64,000 bases of DNA from Rheum nobile. Taxonomy: Eukaryota > Streptophyta > Magnoliopsida > Caryophyllales > Polygonaceae. Where the stretch lies: assembly GCA_027886185.1 (NCBI GenBank), contig WOAB01000595.1, positions 2,418,001-2,482,000 of the forward strand, in the 5' to 3' direction. The position numbers and the translations under genes are program-made. Under the pieces are notes generated by a model, which did no database searches, had not been told where the DNA came from, and saw only the letters and a program-made list of their open reading frames with translations. Shown in pieces: positions 34,724 through 47,695 of the stretch (the stretch's first letter is position 1; every line of letters starts with the position of its first letter).

Positions 34724-37700
34724 TTAGGTCGAAAATAACTCGGGAAAACGCCTGAGCATATCTGCTTCGGTTTCCCATGTTTCCCAAGTAACTTCTTCTG
34801 TCCCTGACTTGGACCATAGAATTCGTACCAACGGTACGATCTTGTTGCGCAGTTGCTTCTCACGGCGCTCTAGGATGCGCACTGGGATCTCCTCATAGGT
34901 ACCATTTGCCTGAATCTCGATGTCCTCATAGCTCAGCACATGAGACTCATCTCACACGTATTTCCTAAGCAAGGATACGTGGAACACATTATGCACTGAG
35001 TGTGCCAATGGCGGCAATGCCAAGCGATACGCTAGAGATCCCACTCTATCAAGAATTTCGAATGGTCCCACATAGCGAGGGTTAAGCTTCCCACGCTTAC
35101 CAAACCTGAAAACTCCCTTTGATGGCGATACTTTGACAAATACTTTATCACCCACCTCGAACTCGACAGTTCTACGCTTCCGATCCGCGTAAGACTTCTG
35201 TCGACTCTGGGCGGTCAACATCCTTTGTCTAATCAAAGCAATGTCCGAAGCTGTCCTTTCAACCAACTCTGGTCCAAGCAGAATCTTGTCGGCATTCTCA
35301 TCCCAACAAATCGGAGATCTGCATCTGCGACCATACAAAGCTTTGAACGGAGCCATCTTGATAGCAGCATGCCAGCTATTATTGTACGTGAACTCAATCA
35401 GACTCAGGCTGGCTTCCCAGCTAGTCGAACGATCGAGTACACATGCTCTTAGCATATCCTCCAGGGTCTGGATGGTCCTTTCAGACTGTCCATCTGTCTG
35501 AGGATGAAATGTTGTACTGAATCTCAATTCAGTTCCCATGGCCTTGTGAAGTTTTTGCCAAAATCTTGACATGAATCGGCCATCTCGATCCGATACAATG
35601 GTCTTGGGAATACCATGTAAACGGATAATCTCCTGGTGGTAAACTTCTGCTAATTTCTGGGTTTCCCATGTGGTCTTGATGGCTATGAAATGAGCACTCT
35701 TCGTAAGCATGTCCACAATTACCCATATAGCATCTTTTTGACTTCGAGTCTTTGGTAGCCCAGTGACAAAGTCCATGGCGATGTCCTCCCATTTCCATTC
35801 TGGCACTGGGAGAGGTAGCAACTCACCACCTGGTCTGCGGTGTTCGATCTTGACCTTCTGGCAAGTTAAGCACCTTGCCACAAAGTCTGCTACATCCCAC
35901 TTCATGTTTGGCCACCAAAACTTCTTTCGAAGATCCTTGTACATCTTGCTAGAGCCAGGATGTACAAAATAAGCTAAAGAATGAGCTTCTCTCATTACTA
36001 ACTGGTGAAGACCTTCTGTGTCAGGCACACAGATCCAGTCTTGAAACCAGAGTGATCCATCATCTTGAATCACAAAGACGGGAACCTTCCCGTCCATTAC
36101 TTCACTGCTTAGCTTCACCAAGATTATGTCATCGACTTTCTTTTCTTTGATTTGATCTAGTAGCATAGCCTGAATTTCCAACATACTCAGGTACCCTCTA
36201 CGTTGATCATACAAAACTTCAACTTTGCATGACTCTTTGTTCAGCTTGGTCTGAGCAGTAAGTAGAGCAACTACTGTCTCATGCGTTGTCTTTCGGCTCA
36301 GTGCATTAGCTACTACATTAGCCTTGCCTGGATGATACATCAACTCCATGTCATAGTCTTTGAGTAACTCTAGCCAGCGGCGTTGCCTCATATTCAACTC
36401 CTTCTGAGTGAATATGTATTTGAGACTCTTGTGATCGGTGAAGACTTGGCATTTCACACCATAGAGATAATGCCTCCAAATCTTCAATGCAAAAACTACC
36501 GCCGCTAACTCCAGATCATGTGTCGGATAGTTTTCTTCATAAGTCTTGAGTTATCTGGATGCATATGCAATAACCTTGCCCTTCTGCATCAATACACAAC
36601 CCAAACCATTTTTTGAAGCATCACTATAGACCACATAAACGTCATTCCCTTCTGGAAGTGCTAACACTGGTGCCGAGGTCAATCGTTGTTTCAATTCCTG
36701 AAAACTGGCCTCGTACTTGTCATTCCAGACAAATTTCTTGTGAACCTTGCGGAGTAGATTGGTCATAGGTAGAGCGATCTTCGAAAATCCCTCTACGAAC
36801 CTTCTATAATACCCGGCAAGTCCAAGAAAACTTCGCACTTTCTTCACGTTCTGGGGCTTCTTCCAATTAGCCACTGCTTCAATTTTCTGGGGATCAACCA
36901 TAACCCCATTCTCATTGATCACATGGCCTAAGAAAGCCACTTCTTTCATCCAGAATTCACACTTAGACAATTTAGCGTACAACTCATTTTGTCTAAGGAC
37001 TGATAAAGTAATCCGTAGATGTTCCTCGTGAACCTCTTTATTCGGAGAGTAGATCAAAATGCCATCGATGAAGACCACCACGAACTTGTCCAAGTACTGG
37101 TGAAAACATCGATTCATCAGATCCATGAAGACTGCTACAGCATTCGTAAGTCCAAAAGGCATAACTACGAACTCGTAGTGACCATATCGGGTCCGAAACG
37201 CAGTTCTAGGAATGTCTTCCTTACGAACTCTGAGCTGATGATATCCAGATCTCAGGTCAATCTTGGAGAAAACTTTTGCTCCTTGCAACTGATCTAACAG
37301 ATCATCAATCCTCGGCAACGGGTATCTATTCTTGATCGTGACTTTATTCAACTCTCGATAGTCGATACAAAGTCGAAACGATCCATCCTTCTTCTTGACA
37401 AATAATACCGAAGCACCCCAAGGCGATGCACTCGGCCTTATGTAACCTTTGTCAAAAAGATCCTCGAGTTGACTCTTCAACTCTTGCATTTCCGCAGGTG
37501 CCATCCGGTACGGTGATTTAGAAATCGGCGCCGTACCAGGCTCAAGATCAATTGAAAATTCCACATCACGATTTGGGGGTAATCCAGGAATTTCTTCCGG
37601 AAAGACATCTGAAAACTCCCTCACCATAGGAATATCAAGAACTGAAGGTTCATTTTTCGCGGGCGGATCCAGGTAGCAAAGGTACCCGACACAACCTTGT

Positions 37701-38155
37701 CGCAGTAGCTTAAACGCAGCCATCACATTGATAAGCCTGCCATTATCAGCGTCCTTCCGACCCTTAAACTTGCACATGAACTGGCCCCCAGATGACACCG
37801 TCACAGTCCTTGAACTAAAGTTCATCACCGCCCCATGACGCATCAGCCAATCTATACCGAGAATAATGTCGTATGGAGCCATGACTATACAAATCAAATC
37901 TGCCTCGAATTCCTTACCCTGAATGGTAATCGGAAATCCAGACAGGCACTTGGTCCCCACCAAACGATCACCATTAGGATGATTTACAACGAAAGGCTCA
38001 CAAGCGTCGTCGCACACTAATCCTAACTTACTAACACAACTATCCGAAATAAAGGAATGGGTAGCATCCGAATCAAACAGAATGCATACTGAAGTAGAAT
38101 GAAGGTATAAAGTACCTTGAGCAATCGGAGCGTTAGGTCCATCCGCCTCACGCAT
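34724..38155 (-). pseudogene. D pol: protease, RT, RNase H, integrase, chromodomain
   Basis: Protease reads LFDSDATHSFI where DSGATHSF is expected (38066-38068). RT has VKKKDGSFRLCIDYRELN and reads VVVFIDGILIYS instead of FIDDIL (GGC at 37061-37063), removing a catalytic Asp. TAA at 36551 (CAA type) splits RNase H. Integrase finger (HPGSSKMYKDL, CLTCQK) and DDE residues (AMDFVTG, SDRDGRF, GQSERTIQ) look intact. TGA at 34952 precedes a chromodomain: TYEEIPVRILERREKQLRNK, then LVRILW and EVTWE, ending at 34724. Chromodomains of this kind are thought to guide integration to chromatin. Confidence 0.92.
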
Positions 38156-39432
38156 CTCGTACAGGCGTTGACCCTGACCTCCTGAAGAGCTGGGGCTTTC
38201 CCCTTATTCTGAGCAGTTGTCTGCATCGAAGGACTAGGAGTCTCAACTGGCTTGAACCTAGGCCGGTTATTCTGATTAACTGACCCTTGTTGTGACTCCA
38301 CTCCCTTCTGCTTTCCCTGCCTATAGAATTTCTGCATATGTCCATCACGTCCACACCCAAAGCAGGACTTCTTCTCCTTCGGACATTCAGTGCTCCTCTG
38401 CCCAGCAGTACCACAGTTGTAACACTGGACTGAATTCTTGATCTGACCTGACTGCTGCATTGACCCTCCTTGAGTCGTGTCCGTCTTTGCTCGACCAGAC
38501 TTGGCAAAGTTAGACGGTGGCGCAGGTTGTTTGAATCCACTCCCTTGATTCTGCATCGACCTCTGTCGATTACATCTCTTGGTTGACTCCTCCAGAGTCA
38601 CCTCCAACTTGTAGGCCGCATCCACATACTGCTCCAGAGTAGAGCATGTGTGGTGCACCATCATCGGCTTGATATCTGGGCTCATCCACTCATGGAAATA
38701 CCAGATTTTCTATGCCTCACTGGATATCTCAGGTCCAGCATACTGTAACAGATGATTGAACTTGGTCGCAAGCTCGGTCACCTTCAATCCATCCGTCTTT
38801 GGGTATAGAAACTTCTTGTGTTTCTCCTCCCTCATAGCACGAGAGAAGAAACGGTCTGTCATTTTTGTCTTGAACATCTCCCAGTTCAAAACAGGGCTAT
38901 CAGCTAAGCCGGTACTCTCCCACCACTCACTAGCATCCTCCTTCAACTGAAGAGAAGCTATATGTACTTTCTCAGCATCAGTACAATCAATGTTGCGGAA
39001 TAACCGCTCCATGTGGGAAAACCAATGGGTCACCCTGACTGGTTCCCCTTTCCCGTTATAGCTGTCAGGCCTCATGGAATTAATGGTCTTCAGTGCACGA
39101 CCATAATTGTCTCGAGTCCTGACTATATTCTCCTGGAATACACGGTTCTCTAGCTCCTCAAATATGGGAACTGGTGGAGGAATTTGCACACCTTGTGCCT
39201 GCGGCACATTCGGTCGCAGTATATCAGTCACTGCTTACATGACCATTCCCTGAATTGCCTCTAATGCTGCAGCATCAAATGCCATTGGAGCGTTGGTCTG
39301 CTCTTGGCCATTGCCTCTAGGATGATTGTTGGAACCAGACTCCTGCTCGTCTTGTCCAACATTCCTTATAGTTGGTCTGGGGTCATTGCTCGTCCCAGCA
39401 CCAGCTCGAATCGTGTTCCTAGTGTTCACCAT
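38156..39432 (-). pseudogene. D gag
   Basis: Start MVNTRNTI at 39432 is typical of Tekay gag; an in-frame ATG 15 nt upstream is possible. Capsid region: THWFSHMERLF, VHIASLQLKEDASEWWES, FKTKMTDRFF. Two zinc knuckles are present but damaged: CYNCGTAGQRSTEC has Gln for His, and CFGCGRDGHMQKFY has Tyr for the last Cys. TAA at 39235 and TAG at 38710 fit CAA and CAG. The frame changes near 38155 at the passage to pol. Confidence 0.88.
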
Positions 39433-39686
39433 CTGTTTACCGATCAATTTCCAAGTTATTTATACATTAATATCATTCGAACATACTTAATGTAGTAAAA
39501 TCACTCAGAATATATCAACTGGGTATTTTATAGATGAACTTGAACTACTTTACAACTTCACATTAGCCGATCTCCCGAGCATCAGGACAAAATTGCTCGG
39601 AGATTACAGTATTTCACAAAATACATGCCGCAATACTAGAATATTTACACGGTACATGTTGAAATACTAAGAAAAAGGAAACTACT

Positions 39687-40685
39687 CTAGGCACATCGAT
39701 CCTCATCATGGCGCCCCAAAACGATTCCTATATATGGCAGATTTCCCATGCAGGGTTTCTTCGGGCGAGGCTCTTTATCGGCTTCAAACGATGGGCTACG
39801 CACCCTGCTAGGCCCTGGAACACATGATTCTGGTGTGCTCAGCCCTATCTCAGTCATGGTAAAGTATGGATCGTCCATGACTGGTCCTCCTATTCCAGCC
39901 CTCCTCTGAGCACTGGTGATCAACTCATCCATCTGACGTTGTTGTTTAGCAGAGATCATCTCACTCTGACGGAGGATCTCCTGAAGTTCAGATTATGTCC
40001 TCCTTCTTCTTGGAGTAGGGATAGGCTGGGCTTCCCTGCCACTTCTCCCAATACCGTACTCGGTATACAGTGTCTCCCAGTCAGCTTCTGTCATAAGTGC
40101 GTACACTGGCAAAGGTGACAACTCCTGCACTGGTGGTGACTCTGAACTGGGGTAAATAAACTGCATCCTCGACTCTTGACTATCTACCAGCAAGTGCCTC
40201 AAGTCGTCGGACTCCTGATTCTGCTCTTCCAGGTCCATCTCGGGATCATCCTCTAGAGGGTCCTCGTCCACAGGGTCATCCTCTATGGTATCATCTTCCT
40301 CATTTACAAGGTCTATTTCTAGCATTTCCTCATCTTCTTCTTCTTCTTCCTCTTCTTTCTCTTCTTCCTCGTCTTCGTCCCCTTCTGGGACCATCTCTAT
40401 CTGGTAATCGTCATCGTAATACCCTAATGCATACCTAGACGATTCACCCACTTCCTACACTGCTTCCTCCCTCGGTGGCTCAACTGGTGCCATCACGGTC
40501 ACTACGGCATCCATGGGCGTAAGAACTACCGATTCGGGAAGAACATGCTTGATCTCCTCAGGTGGGCTGCTCGGGCCTCCAACCTCGAAGCACCTCTAGG
40601 GTATAGGGAAGTCTAGCCTCTCGGGAGACGGTGAATCCATCTCGGCATCTTCCGACCCCTTCTTTTGAGAGAGACATGCACCCAT
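39687..40685 (-). pseudogene. D upstream ORF, acidic, possible acylation signal
   Basis: A 333-codon frame between primer site and gag, open except for TAG at 40596 and 40455 and TAA at 39993, all of CAG/CAA type. It begins MGACLSQKK, fitting an N-myristoylation pattern (Gly2, Ser6) with a nearby Cys that could be palmitoylated. The middle has a long Glu/Asp run from a GAA/GAG microsatellite (40320-40380), then a Pro/Ser-rich region with RRRRT and a C-terminal part (SAKQQRQMDELITSAQRR). I recognise no family. It might be an extra gag-upstream protein or a captured gene. Confidence 0.6.
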
Positions 40686-40880
40686 CTCCTACAAGATAAC
40701 GAGGAATGAATTAGTCTTTCTAGACATAGAAGCAAGCTTATTACATCAGACTATATAGAAGACATGACTATGAACGGTGTTTTAAAATTCTTTTCATTTT
40801 GAAAATTCAGAGCCCTTTTAAAGCATTTTCAAAAACAGAAAAATGGTTTGTAAAATCCCCAAACCCGTTTTAAAAACTTT

Positions 40881-40894
40881 TGGCTCTGATACCA
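40881..40894 (-). other. D primer-binding site
   Basis: The minus strand reads TGGTATCAGAGCCA, the standard initiator tRNA-Met complement, four bases after the LTR end GTTACA. Confidence 0.9.
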
Positions 40895-40898
40895 CAAC

Positions 40899-43451
40899 TG
40901 TAACACCCCCAAATCTTAACCCATTTGGAAAGGTATTACCGCCAGTGACCTTGGTTTTCCTCACCGAAGCCACCCCAGGCTTTTACCGTTTAAATACAAT
41001 TATGAAACACATATGATACAAAATCATAATATTATTCATATAAAACATGAGTCCTGGGATTACATCCCAATCCCGAATAGGACAAACACAGAGTTTTAAA
41101 CAAAGTACAGCGGAAGTCTTGATAAACAAATAACAGAGTAAATAAGTTACAGCGGAAGTCTTTCTTAAAATACTACAAAAAGGGTTGTGATCGTAATGAT
41201 CACCTGCCAAAGGATCTCAACCTGATTAAAAAATAATTATTAAAACATCAAAAACAACCGTCGTCTTCATAGTCAATCTAGTCTTCTCATATCTTCTCTC
41301 TATCTGATATACCGAATCGAACGGATGACACCAGCCAACAATGCAGATAACAATTGCGGTTGGTTAGTCTAAATGAATAGACCATGCAAGGGTACAAAGC
41401 AGAAGGTTCTAAGTAGTCGTATTAGGTTAGACTTCTCGTCTCTCGAATAATAGTCGAGTACGCTTGTCAACCACCATACTCTACTTGAATATGACAAAAA
41501 GGCATGCACAAGAGAAGATTCCAACTGAAGTGAATCTTATCGGAATATCCAAGAGAAAACTCCAACAGATTGAGTCTTTAACAAAGTATGACAAAGTCTG
41601 GAATATTTAAAGAATCACAGTATCGCATTCGAGCGATTTAAAACAACTGACTTAGATGTTTTCATTCACGACCAACCTCACCGCATACAACGAATTCAGA
41701 TTGGAAAGAGAACGTACTCTGATCAAAAGTCGAGACGAGCTTTCCTAGCTGTACTATTCGCTTAGCTGTACTACTCGCCAAAGGTTTATTAAACATGTGC
41801 GTCAAGAGCACTTATCTTATTATATTCCAAAACGCGCATCACGTTATAGGCTTTTAAATGTATAAACCACCAGTGAAACTATACATCTTGATATGCGTTT
41901 CGTTTGAGAGTGACGCATACCAAAGAGATGAAATCCCGAGTTTGTGGCACTAGCTAAGTGCACCTACCTCTATACTCGTGTATCAGAGGTTGGGTCATGA
42001 CCGTAAAAATGGTATTAGGTGGGGACGAGCCACCTCTCTACCTGATTATAAAGAAACGACTGGACCTGGCAGGGCCCTAGTAACGTTCCTAACTACTAGT
42101 GCAAACTAAACAGTTCAAGCATAACAATAGTTCACAACAAATCTACATAAATGCCCTCAAGGCGATCATAAATATATATTCATAATAGTGTTGTTCTAAC
42201 AGATATACAACCTATTATAATATCATATTTTAGTTTTCCAAAATAGTTTAAACAAAACCGTTTCCAGACAAACGCAATAATCATTCCAAATTAATAACTC
42301 AATTAAACAACTGATAATTAATTAAAGCATGGAATGATGAGCAAGAGCGAACCGCCACTTGCCTTAAATCCACAGAAGCTTAAACGAAGCTAGGTACGAC
42401 GATAACTGGTTTCCGGGCTCGAAGCAGGGACAAATCTGGCAACACAGATTCCTTCGGATCGACCCATAAAGAAACCCTAAGTTAGATTCGACAATAACGA
42501 GTACGAATCTAAAGAATAACGAAAGAAATCGAAAGGAATGAAGTCCGATCGAAAGCCACAAAAGCCAAAGCCGAACATGGCTAAGGGTTCTGGGCAGCGG
42601 TCGCCGCCTGCCTTACGGCGGGCGCCACCTGTTCATGGCGGTGGTTGCCTCCAGCCTTATGGCGGGCGCCGCTATAAACATCGGAAAATTATAACGAGAA
42701 CTTAAAACTCACCGACGGCGAGCGATTTGGTCCTATTTTGCCTTGCTTTGGATTCTAAGCTTCTATGGGCCTCCAAAGCTTCTCTTGGCAACTGGAAACA
42801 ACACCAATGGAGCTCCGGCGATCGGCTTCCAAATCTCCGGCGAGAGCTCACAATTCCGGCGAGACAAATTTGAGGATTTTGAGCTTGATTCTGTGCTCAA
42901 TCCGATCCCCAATCATCTCAATTTATAGCCCAGCCTCAAGAAGGGATAAGAATGCCAGCCAAACCACGTGGAAGGCCACAATTCGGGCGTCGTCAGACCT
43001 CCGACAGCTACAGGGCTGCTCCGGCGGCGGTCGCCGGTGACAACTTCTGGTCGCCGCTTCCCAAGCTCCATGGCGGCGGGGTGATGGCGGCGGTCGCCAC
43101 CCCTAGGCCACCTGGAGGGCCACCTGGCGAGACAAAGGTGAGACGAAGATGCCGATGAGTTGACCGGTGGCGGTCGCCGCCAAACCCACGGCGGGCGCCG
43201 CCAGGTCAACTCTTATCCGATCAGGTTTTGGATTAAATTGGCTTAGCCCGGGATAAAAATAATCATGCACGAACGAGTATTAAGTCCCAAAGTACGTCGA
43301 CTGTATATTATTTCACTGAGAAAAATATTACAGAGATTGAGAACATTACAAAATGTCTTAAACTCTCTGAAATTAATCCGACGTACAAAACGGGCGTTCG
43401 GGAATAATCCCAGAACTCCAAAATATCCTTACAGAAATACGGGTTATCACA
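40899..43451 (-). repeat. D 5' LTR
   Basis: 2,553 bp, minus-strand TGTGATAACCC to GGGTGTTACA. TATAAAT is at 42921-42927. GC-dyad clusters are at 42592-42672 and 43020-43202. The right target duplication TGAGC follows at 43452-43456. Confidence 0.92.
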
Positions 43452-44339
43452 TGAGCAATAGAACTATGATGTATGAAATAATTTCTAGTTCTACCAACAA
43501 AAATCGATTCATGAACTTGACATTCTATAACCGTTGAAAAATACTCAGTTTGACGCAAGGGAAACAGAATAGATAAAGTAGGGCCAAGAGATAATCCCCT
43601 AGAGTTAGTCTTGCATGGAACATTCTTCTCTTCTTGGCCACAAACAGAATTTTCAGGAGGCTTCTCATCCTTAGTCTCGACCTCTTCTTGTAGTAAGAAA
43701 GGCAAACTTGAAGGAACCATATGCATCTGGTCCGTCCATGGAGTAGCTAGTGAAGTTAAAGAGCTTTGCTTGATGGTAGGCCGAAAATTGCTTCTTGGAG
43801 GAGTTGGAGATGGTTCCAAGGTTTCCTCCTCTTTTTCGTTTGGCCTTAGCTCCTCTTCAATGATCATACGAGGCTGACACAATTCTGCCTTGAGCTCTTC
43901 ATCACATTTGGCTGGCTCAGCCATTGGGAAAGGCTCTTTGGTTGGCTTCGGTTCATCCAACCTTGGTGGAAGTTCTTCACATGTCGCTTGGACTCTTGGT
44001 GGGGACTCACATGAAGCAGCCGTGACGACATCTCTCTCGAAGCATGGTATCTCATCATCCTTCCCTTTGTATATGTAGTAGCGATTAGGGCAAATGTCAG
44101 CCAAATGGCCTCGCCTTTCACACATAACACACACAATATCACGTGTTATAATTCGGGGTTGCAGGGTCACTGTTTCTCTGCCCTTGGACGTGCTAAAACA
44201 TGATTTTGGTGAGTCATAGACTCCCTTGGTTTGCACGGAAGGGTTAGAAGAAGAATGATAATAAGGTTCAAAAGAAGGGACAGTTTGATACCTTGTTGGG
44301 GGGTGCCATCTTTCTTCATCTCTATAGCCATAGTCATAG
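43452..44339 (-). pseudogene. Family A gag, middle part (interior c)
   Basis: Continuation of interior c between D and G. An unbroken frame spans DEERWHPPTRYQTVPSF, the knuckle CVMCERRGHLADIC and the Glu/Pro-rich tail. This copy keeps the 6-G run before the WHPP codons, and CGA where interiors a and b have TGA, so it is the least damaged central gag here. It is split by D at TGAGC and by G at CATAG. Confidence 0.82.
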
Positions 44340-45051
44340 TGATGTGACCCTGCCAATAGATCGCGTGCCAATGCCGGGCAATGCTTCATCGTGTGCCTCA
44401 ACACTAGCCAACGCAAGCCATCACCAGAGAACGCGTTCTCCTTCAAAGCGCCACCAGCCCAGCAGAGAGATCGCGTTCTATCTCAAGATCCCTTCCACCA
44501 TCAATGACCACGTTCATTTAGAGATTGTTTGTTATTTCTGACATTATTACTTTCAGTGTTTTCTTTTGGGTGTGTGTTCCACGCGTGTCGCGTGGGCCAT
44601 CCCATTAAGCGAGACTCGGCCCATCCAAGTCCCGCTATCTCCTATAAAAGGTCATCTCGACCTTTTGTACTAGGTTACGTCTAATTTGAATCAAAGCTTA
44701 AGTTTGAGAGCATATCGCCTCCTTTCTTTGATTGGACGTCAAATACCTCTCTATCTTCTCATCTCCTTCACTCCGCCGCCGACGCTACGGCAATCGCTTG
44801 ATTCTTCAAGCCAAGTCTTCCTTCGCATCTCCCTTCACTCCGCTACCGACGCTACAGCCCAAGACTTGTCTTTTCAAGTCATCTATCCCCTCCAACAATC
44901 GCTTCCGCCATCGCAATACCACCATCAATCATCGCGTTCACCAACTCACACGAGGCCCAAATACCGCGTTCCACTCATCCAACCACAGAAGTAGCACGCA
45001 CGACTTCCCACCAAGATCATCGATCCGGCATTCACAAGCAGGAACGCATCA
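44340..45051 (+). repeat. G 5' LTR
   Basis: 712 bp. TATAAAAG is at 44643-44650, with CCGCCGCCGACGCTACGG sequences downstream. Compared with the 3' LTR it has about 59 extra bp near 44839-44900, bounded by CGCT repeats. Confidence 0.92.
44643..44650 (+). promoter_or_regulatory. TATA box of G 5' LTR
   Basis: TATAAAAG, conserved at 49249-49256 in the 3' LTR, about 300 bp into the LTR. Confidence 0.6.
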
Positions 45052-45053
45052 AC

Positions 45054-45066
45054 TGGCATCAGAGCC
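45054..45066 (+). other. G primer-binding site
   Basis: TGGCATCAGAGCC, two bases after the LTR. Same variant as in C. The leader runs on to the gag start at 45856 and is non-coding, with A-rich runs near 45490-45545. Confidence 0.85.
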
Positions 45067-45855
45067 TTTGATCTTGTAAGTCGCTTGTCAAGTCTTATTT
45101 GTTCACAACTTTTTCTTCTCCATCATCTTGCTTCCGCCATTGTCACAATTTGTTTTCTCTTCAAACACATGCTAGTCCTTTCGGTTTCTACAAGAGAATC
45201 TCTTGGCCGATAATTGCTTGATCTCCTCGCGAAATTTGTGTGATTTGCTCGCGTGAAATCTTTTGAAATTAACTGCTTAATTTTCTTAATTGATTCCGTG
45301 AATTTCGCATGCATAAATGCCATATCTTCTTGTTGATTGACCGTCATAAATCTGAATCAATCTTCTCTCTCCTATCACGCGATCTTCGCGATCTCTTTCA
45401 TTAAGTTACTTAGCCGATTTTATTTTGTTTTATTTAATTCTTATCCGATCTTCAATCAAAAGTCAAAACAAGATCTCGGATTTGAATTTAAAAAAAGAAG
45501 AAGTCAAAGTCGCATTTAAAAAAAAAATGCGACTATTTTAAAAAAGAAGAAGAAGGAAAGCCAAAATAAGGCAACCTTCTTTCCCCCTCTTGGCTAGGCT
45601 CATCTTCTTCATCTCTCCACCGTCTAGGTTAACACCTTGAAGGTTGGTTTTTGTGTGTTTGTGTTGTTTACGTAAAAGGTTAAGACTTCATTCAATTGGT
45701 CTCGTTTGGATTTGTGCTTGCATATCACACTTGTTTTGCTTGCCTTAAGCCGCCCTCACGGCCAAAAGAACGTGCCCTCCTATGTGAACACTTGTTACTT
45801 GCTCGTTGCTTGCTTGATCTTTGGTTGTGTTGTCTTTTGTTCGTTTTTACTCGCG

Positions 45856-47695
45856 ATGTCTGGTCACATTGTCTTAGGAAATGTGAACGCGCCAAACCCA
45901 CCCTTGGTGCCACAGCAAGACCACCACAATAAAGATCCTCTTTTGGAGCTCTCGGATGAACAACGCAAGATACAGGAGTTATGACACCAAGTTGCTCAAC
46001 TCCAATCAATGCAGCGCGTCACACCCGTGATGACCGCGCCAACACAAATGATCCCAATGGATGCGGCGGGAGGACCGCGACAAACTGACGTTGGTCCAAG
46101 CCAACAACGCGTGGATAAGGGAAAAGGGTTGATGTCGTCGACCACCAACCTCCAACCGTACCTACAACGTCTTCAATCAATCATAGAAAGTCGTCAGGGA
46201 TATGTGTCGCATCGCGATCATTTTGCTCTGTGCGCAAATCCTAACGACTATGACACTGGCTCCGACCGCGACAATGATCATCAAGGTGAGTTTTCTGAAC
46301 CATACGACTTTGATGACAGGTATGCATCTCGACGCACCCAACGCCGCATTCAAGGCTCATCACCTCGTGAAGGCCGATTACGCAAAGCCGGGTTAGCCGA
46401 TGTGACGCCGCAAAGACCCAGTCATCATCTCAATGGGCACAAGCGACGCGATGAGGCCGATTTTGAGACGCCAACTACCCAACCACGAAGCTACGATGTG
46501 CGTGAACACCTACGACATCAAAGTGCTCGCACGCCACGCTACGGGTCCGATGGCTATGCATCAATCACACCCAGAGTCCAAGACGACTTCGACGAGTACG
46601 ACGACGAAGAGATCGAGGACTCAGATATGATCAATCCTAATTTTTTTCACCCCTTTTTGAGATCCACTTGAATTGCAGGACCACCCTTCGGATTGGATTC
46701 CTCCACTGCGTCTCCAAGCAAAACGAGATCGCGATCATGGCATTGGCGGCGAGCACGGCGATGTCATGCCCAGAGATGTTCGCCGAGCCAATCACAGAGC
46801 CCGGCCGCGACAGCGTCGACGCGATGACGCCTACGCGCCCAGGGAAGATTTTGCTCGCGGCGAACCACAACAAGTACGCGAGAGGCGACGCCATGCACGC
46901 GTTAAAGACACGGGCGTCCGCGCCTATGAGAACCCTCTCTACGCCGCCGCGCCACACAACGTGCCATTGCAAGCCCCTGCCCAACCTCGATACCAAAGAC
47001 ACAAAGTCAAGGTAAAAATCGAGCATTTTTATAGTGAATACAACCCTTTTGTTTTTCTTGAATGGGTGCAGGCTACGGAGTACACACTACGATATTGTCG
47101 AGTGCCGCCTAAGGAGCATGTCGACACCGCGACACATCACTTCTGCGGAGCCGCCAGAGTGTGGTGGCATCGTTTCGATGATGACTGCGTGCGTCGCCAC
47201 CGAACCAGGGTCACCGAATGGCACCAACCCGTGTACGTGATGACCAAGAAACATGTGCCTCTAGATTACAGAAATCAAATGAGAATGGAGATAGCCATGG
47301 CTCGCCAAGGCTCACAAACTCCCCTCGAGTTTTTCTCCAAGCTAGAGGACATGTATTACAAGGCAAACATAAGCGTTGCACCATCGACTTTGAGGACCAA
47401 GTTTCTAAGTGGCCTGAACACGCCAATCCGCGACCAGCTTGAGATCTTGCCCATCAAGGATCTCAACACATTGACCCACACGGCGGTGCAAGTTTACAAC
47501 CAGCTCGCGCGTCGCAAGCACTCCTCTTGACAACCAGGCCACACCAGGTATGAATCTAACCCTGGTCATTCCCTTACTACTGATGTGCGCGTGCCAGTCA
47601 CAGGAACCACCGCGTCCAGCCAAGACACACATGGCAAGAACGCGTTGCCAAACTCCAGTGTAGCTCACGTGACCACCAGAAAGGGCTCCTCATAG
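45856..47695 (+). pseudogene. G gag
   Basis: Start MSGHIVLG at 45856. A Pro/Gln-rich N-terminal part, an Arg/Asp-rich region (FDDRYASRRTQRR, DEYDDEEIEDS) and a capsid-like region (YTLRYCRVPPKEHVDT, RVWWHRFDDD, LEFFSKLEDMYYKAN) are visible. TGA at 45982 and 47528 and TAG at 47693 fit CGA/CAG decay. A one-base loss near 46652, where C has a slightly longer C/T run, shifts the frame. It is the best preserved capsid of the C/F/G group. Confidence 0.88.

Larger units (their letters stand above)
22040..43451 (-). mobile_element. D: Tekay/Del-type chromovirus, split by E
   Basis: Complete minus-strand element, 11.3 kb without E. It has LTRs of about 2.55 kb, a TGGTATCAGAGCCA primer site, an upstream acidic ORF, gag, pol with chromodomain and a polypurine tract. 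The target duplication is TGAGC (22035-22039 and 43452-43456). The RT segment KIDLRSGYHQL, integrase segment FHPQTDGQSERTIQTL and chromodomain place it in Tekay/Del. LTR copies differ at about 19 of the first 390 sites by hand alignment. RT and protease active sites are mutated. Confidence 0.92.

Noticed and set aside
40320..40380. Glu-rich tract as an independent acidic gene
   Set aside because: It is a GAA/GAG microsatellite within the longer D upstream ORF and is annotated there.
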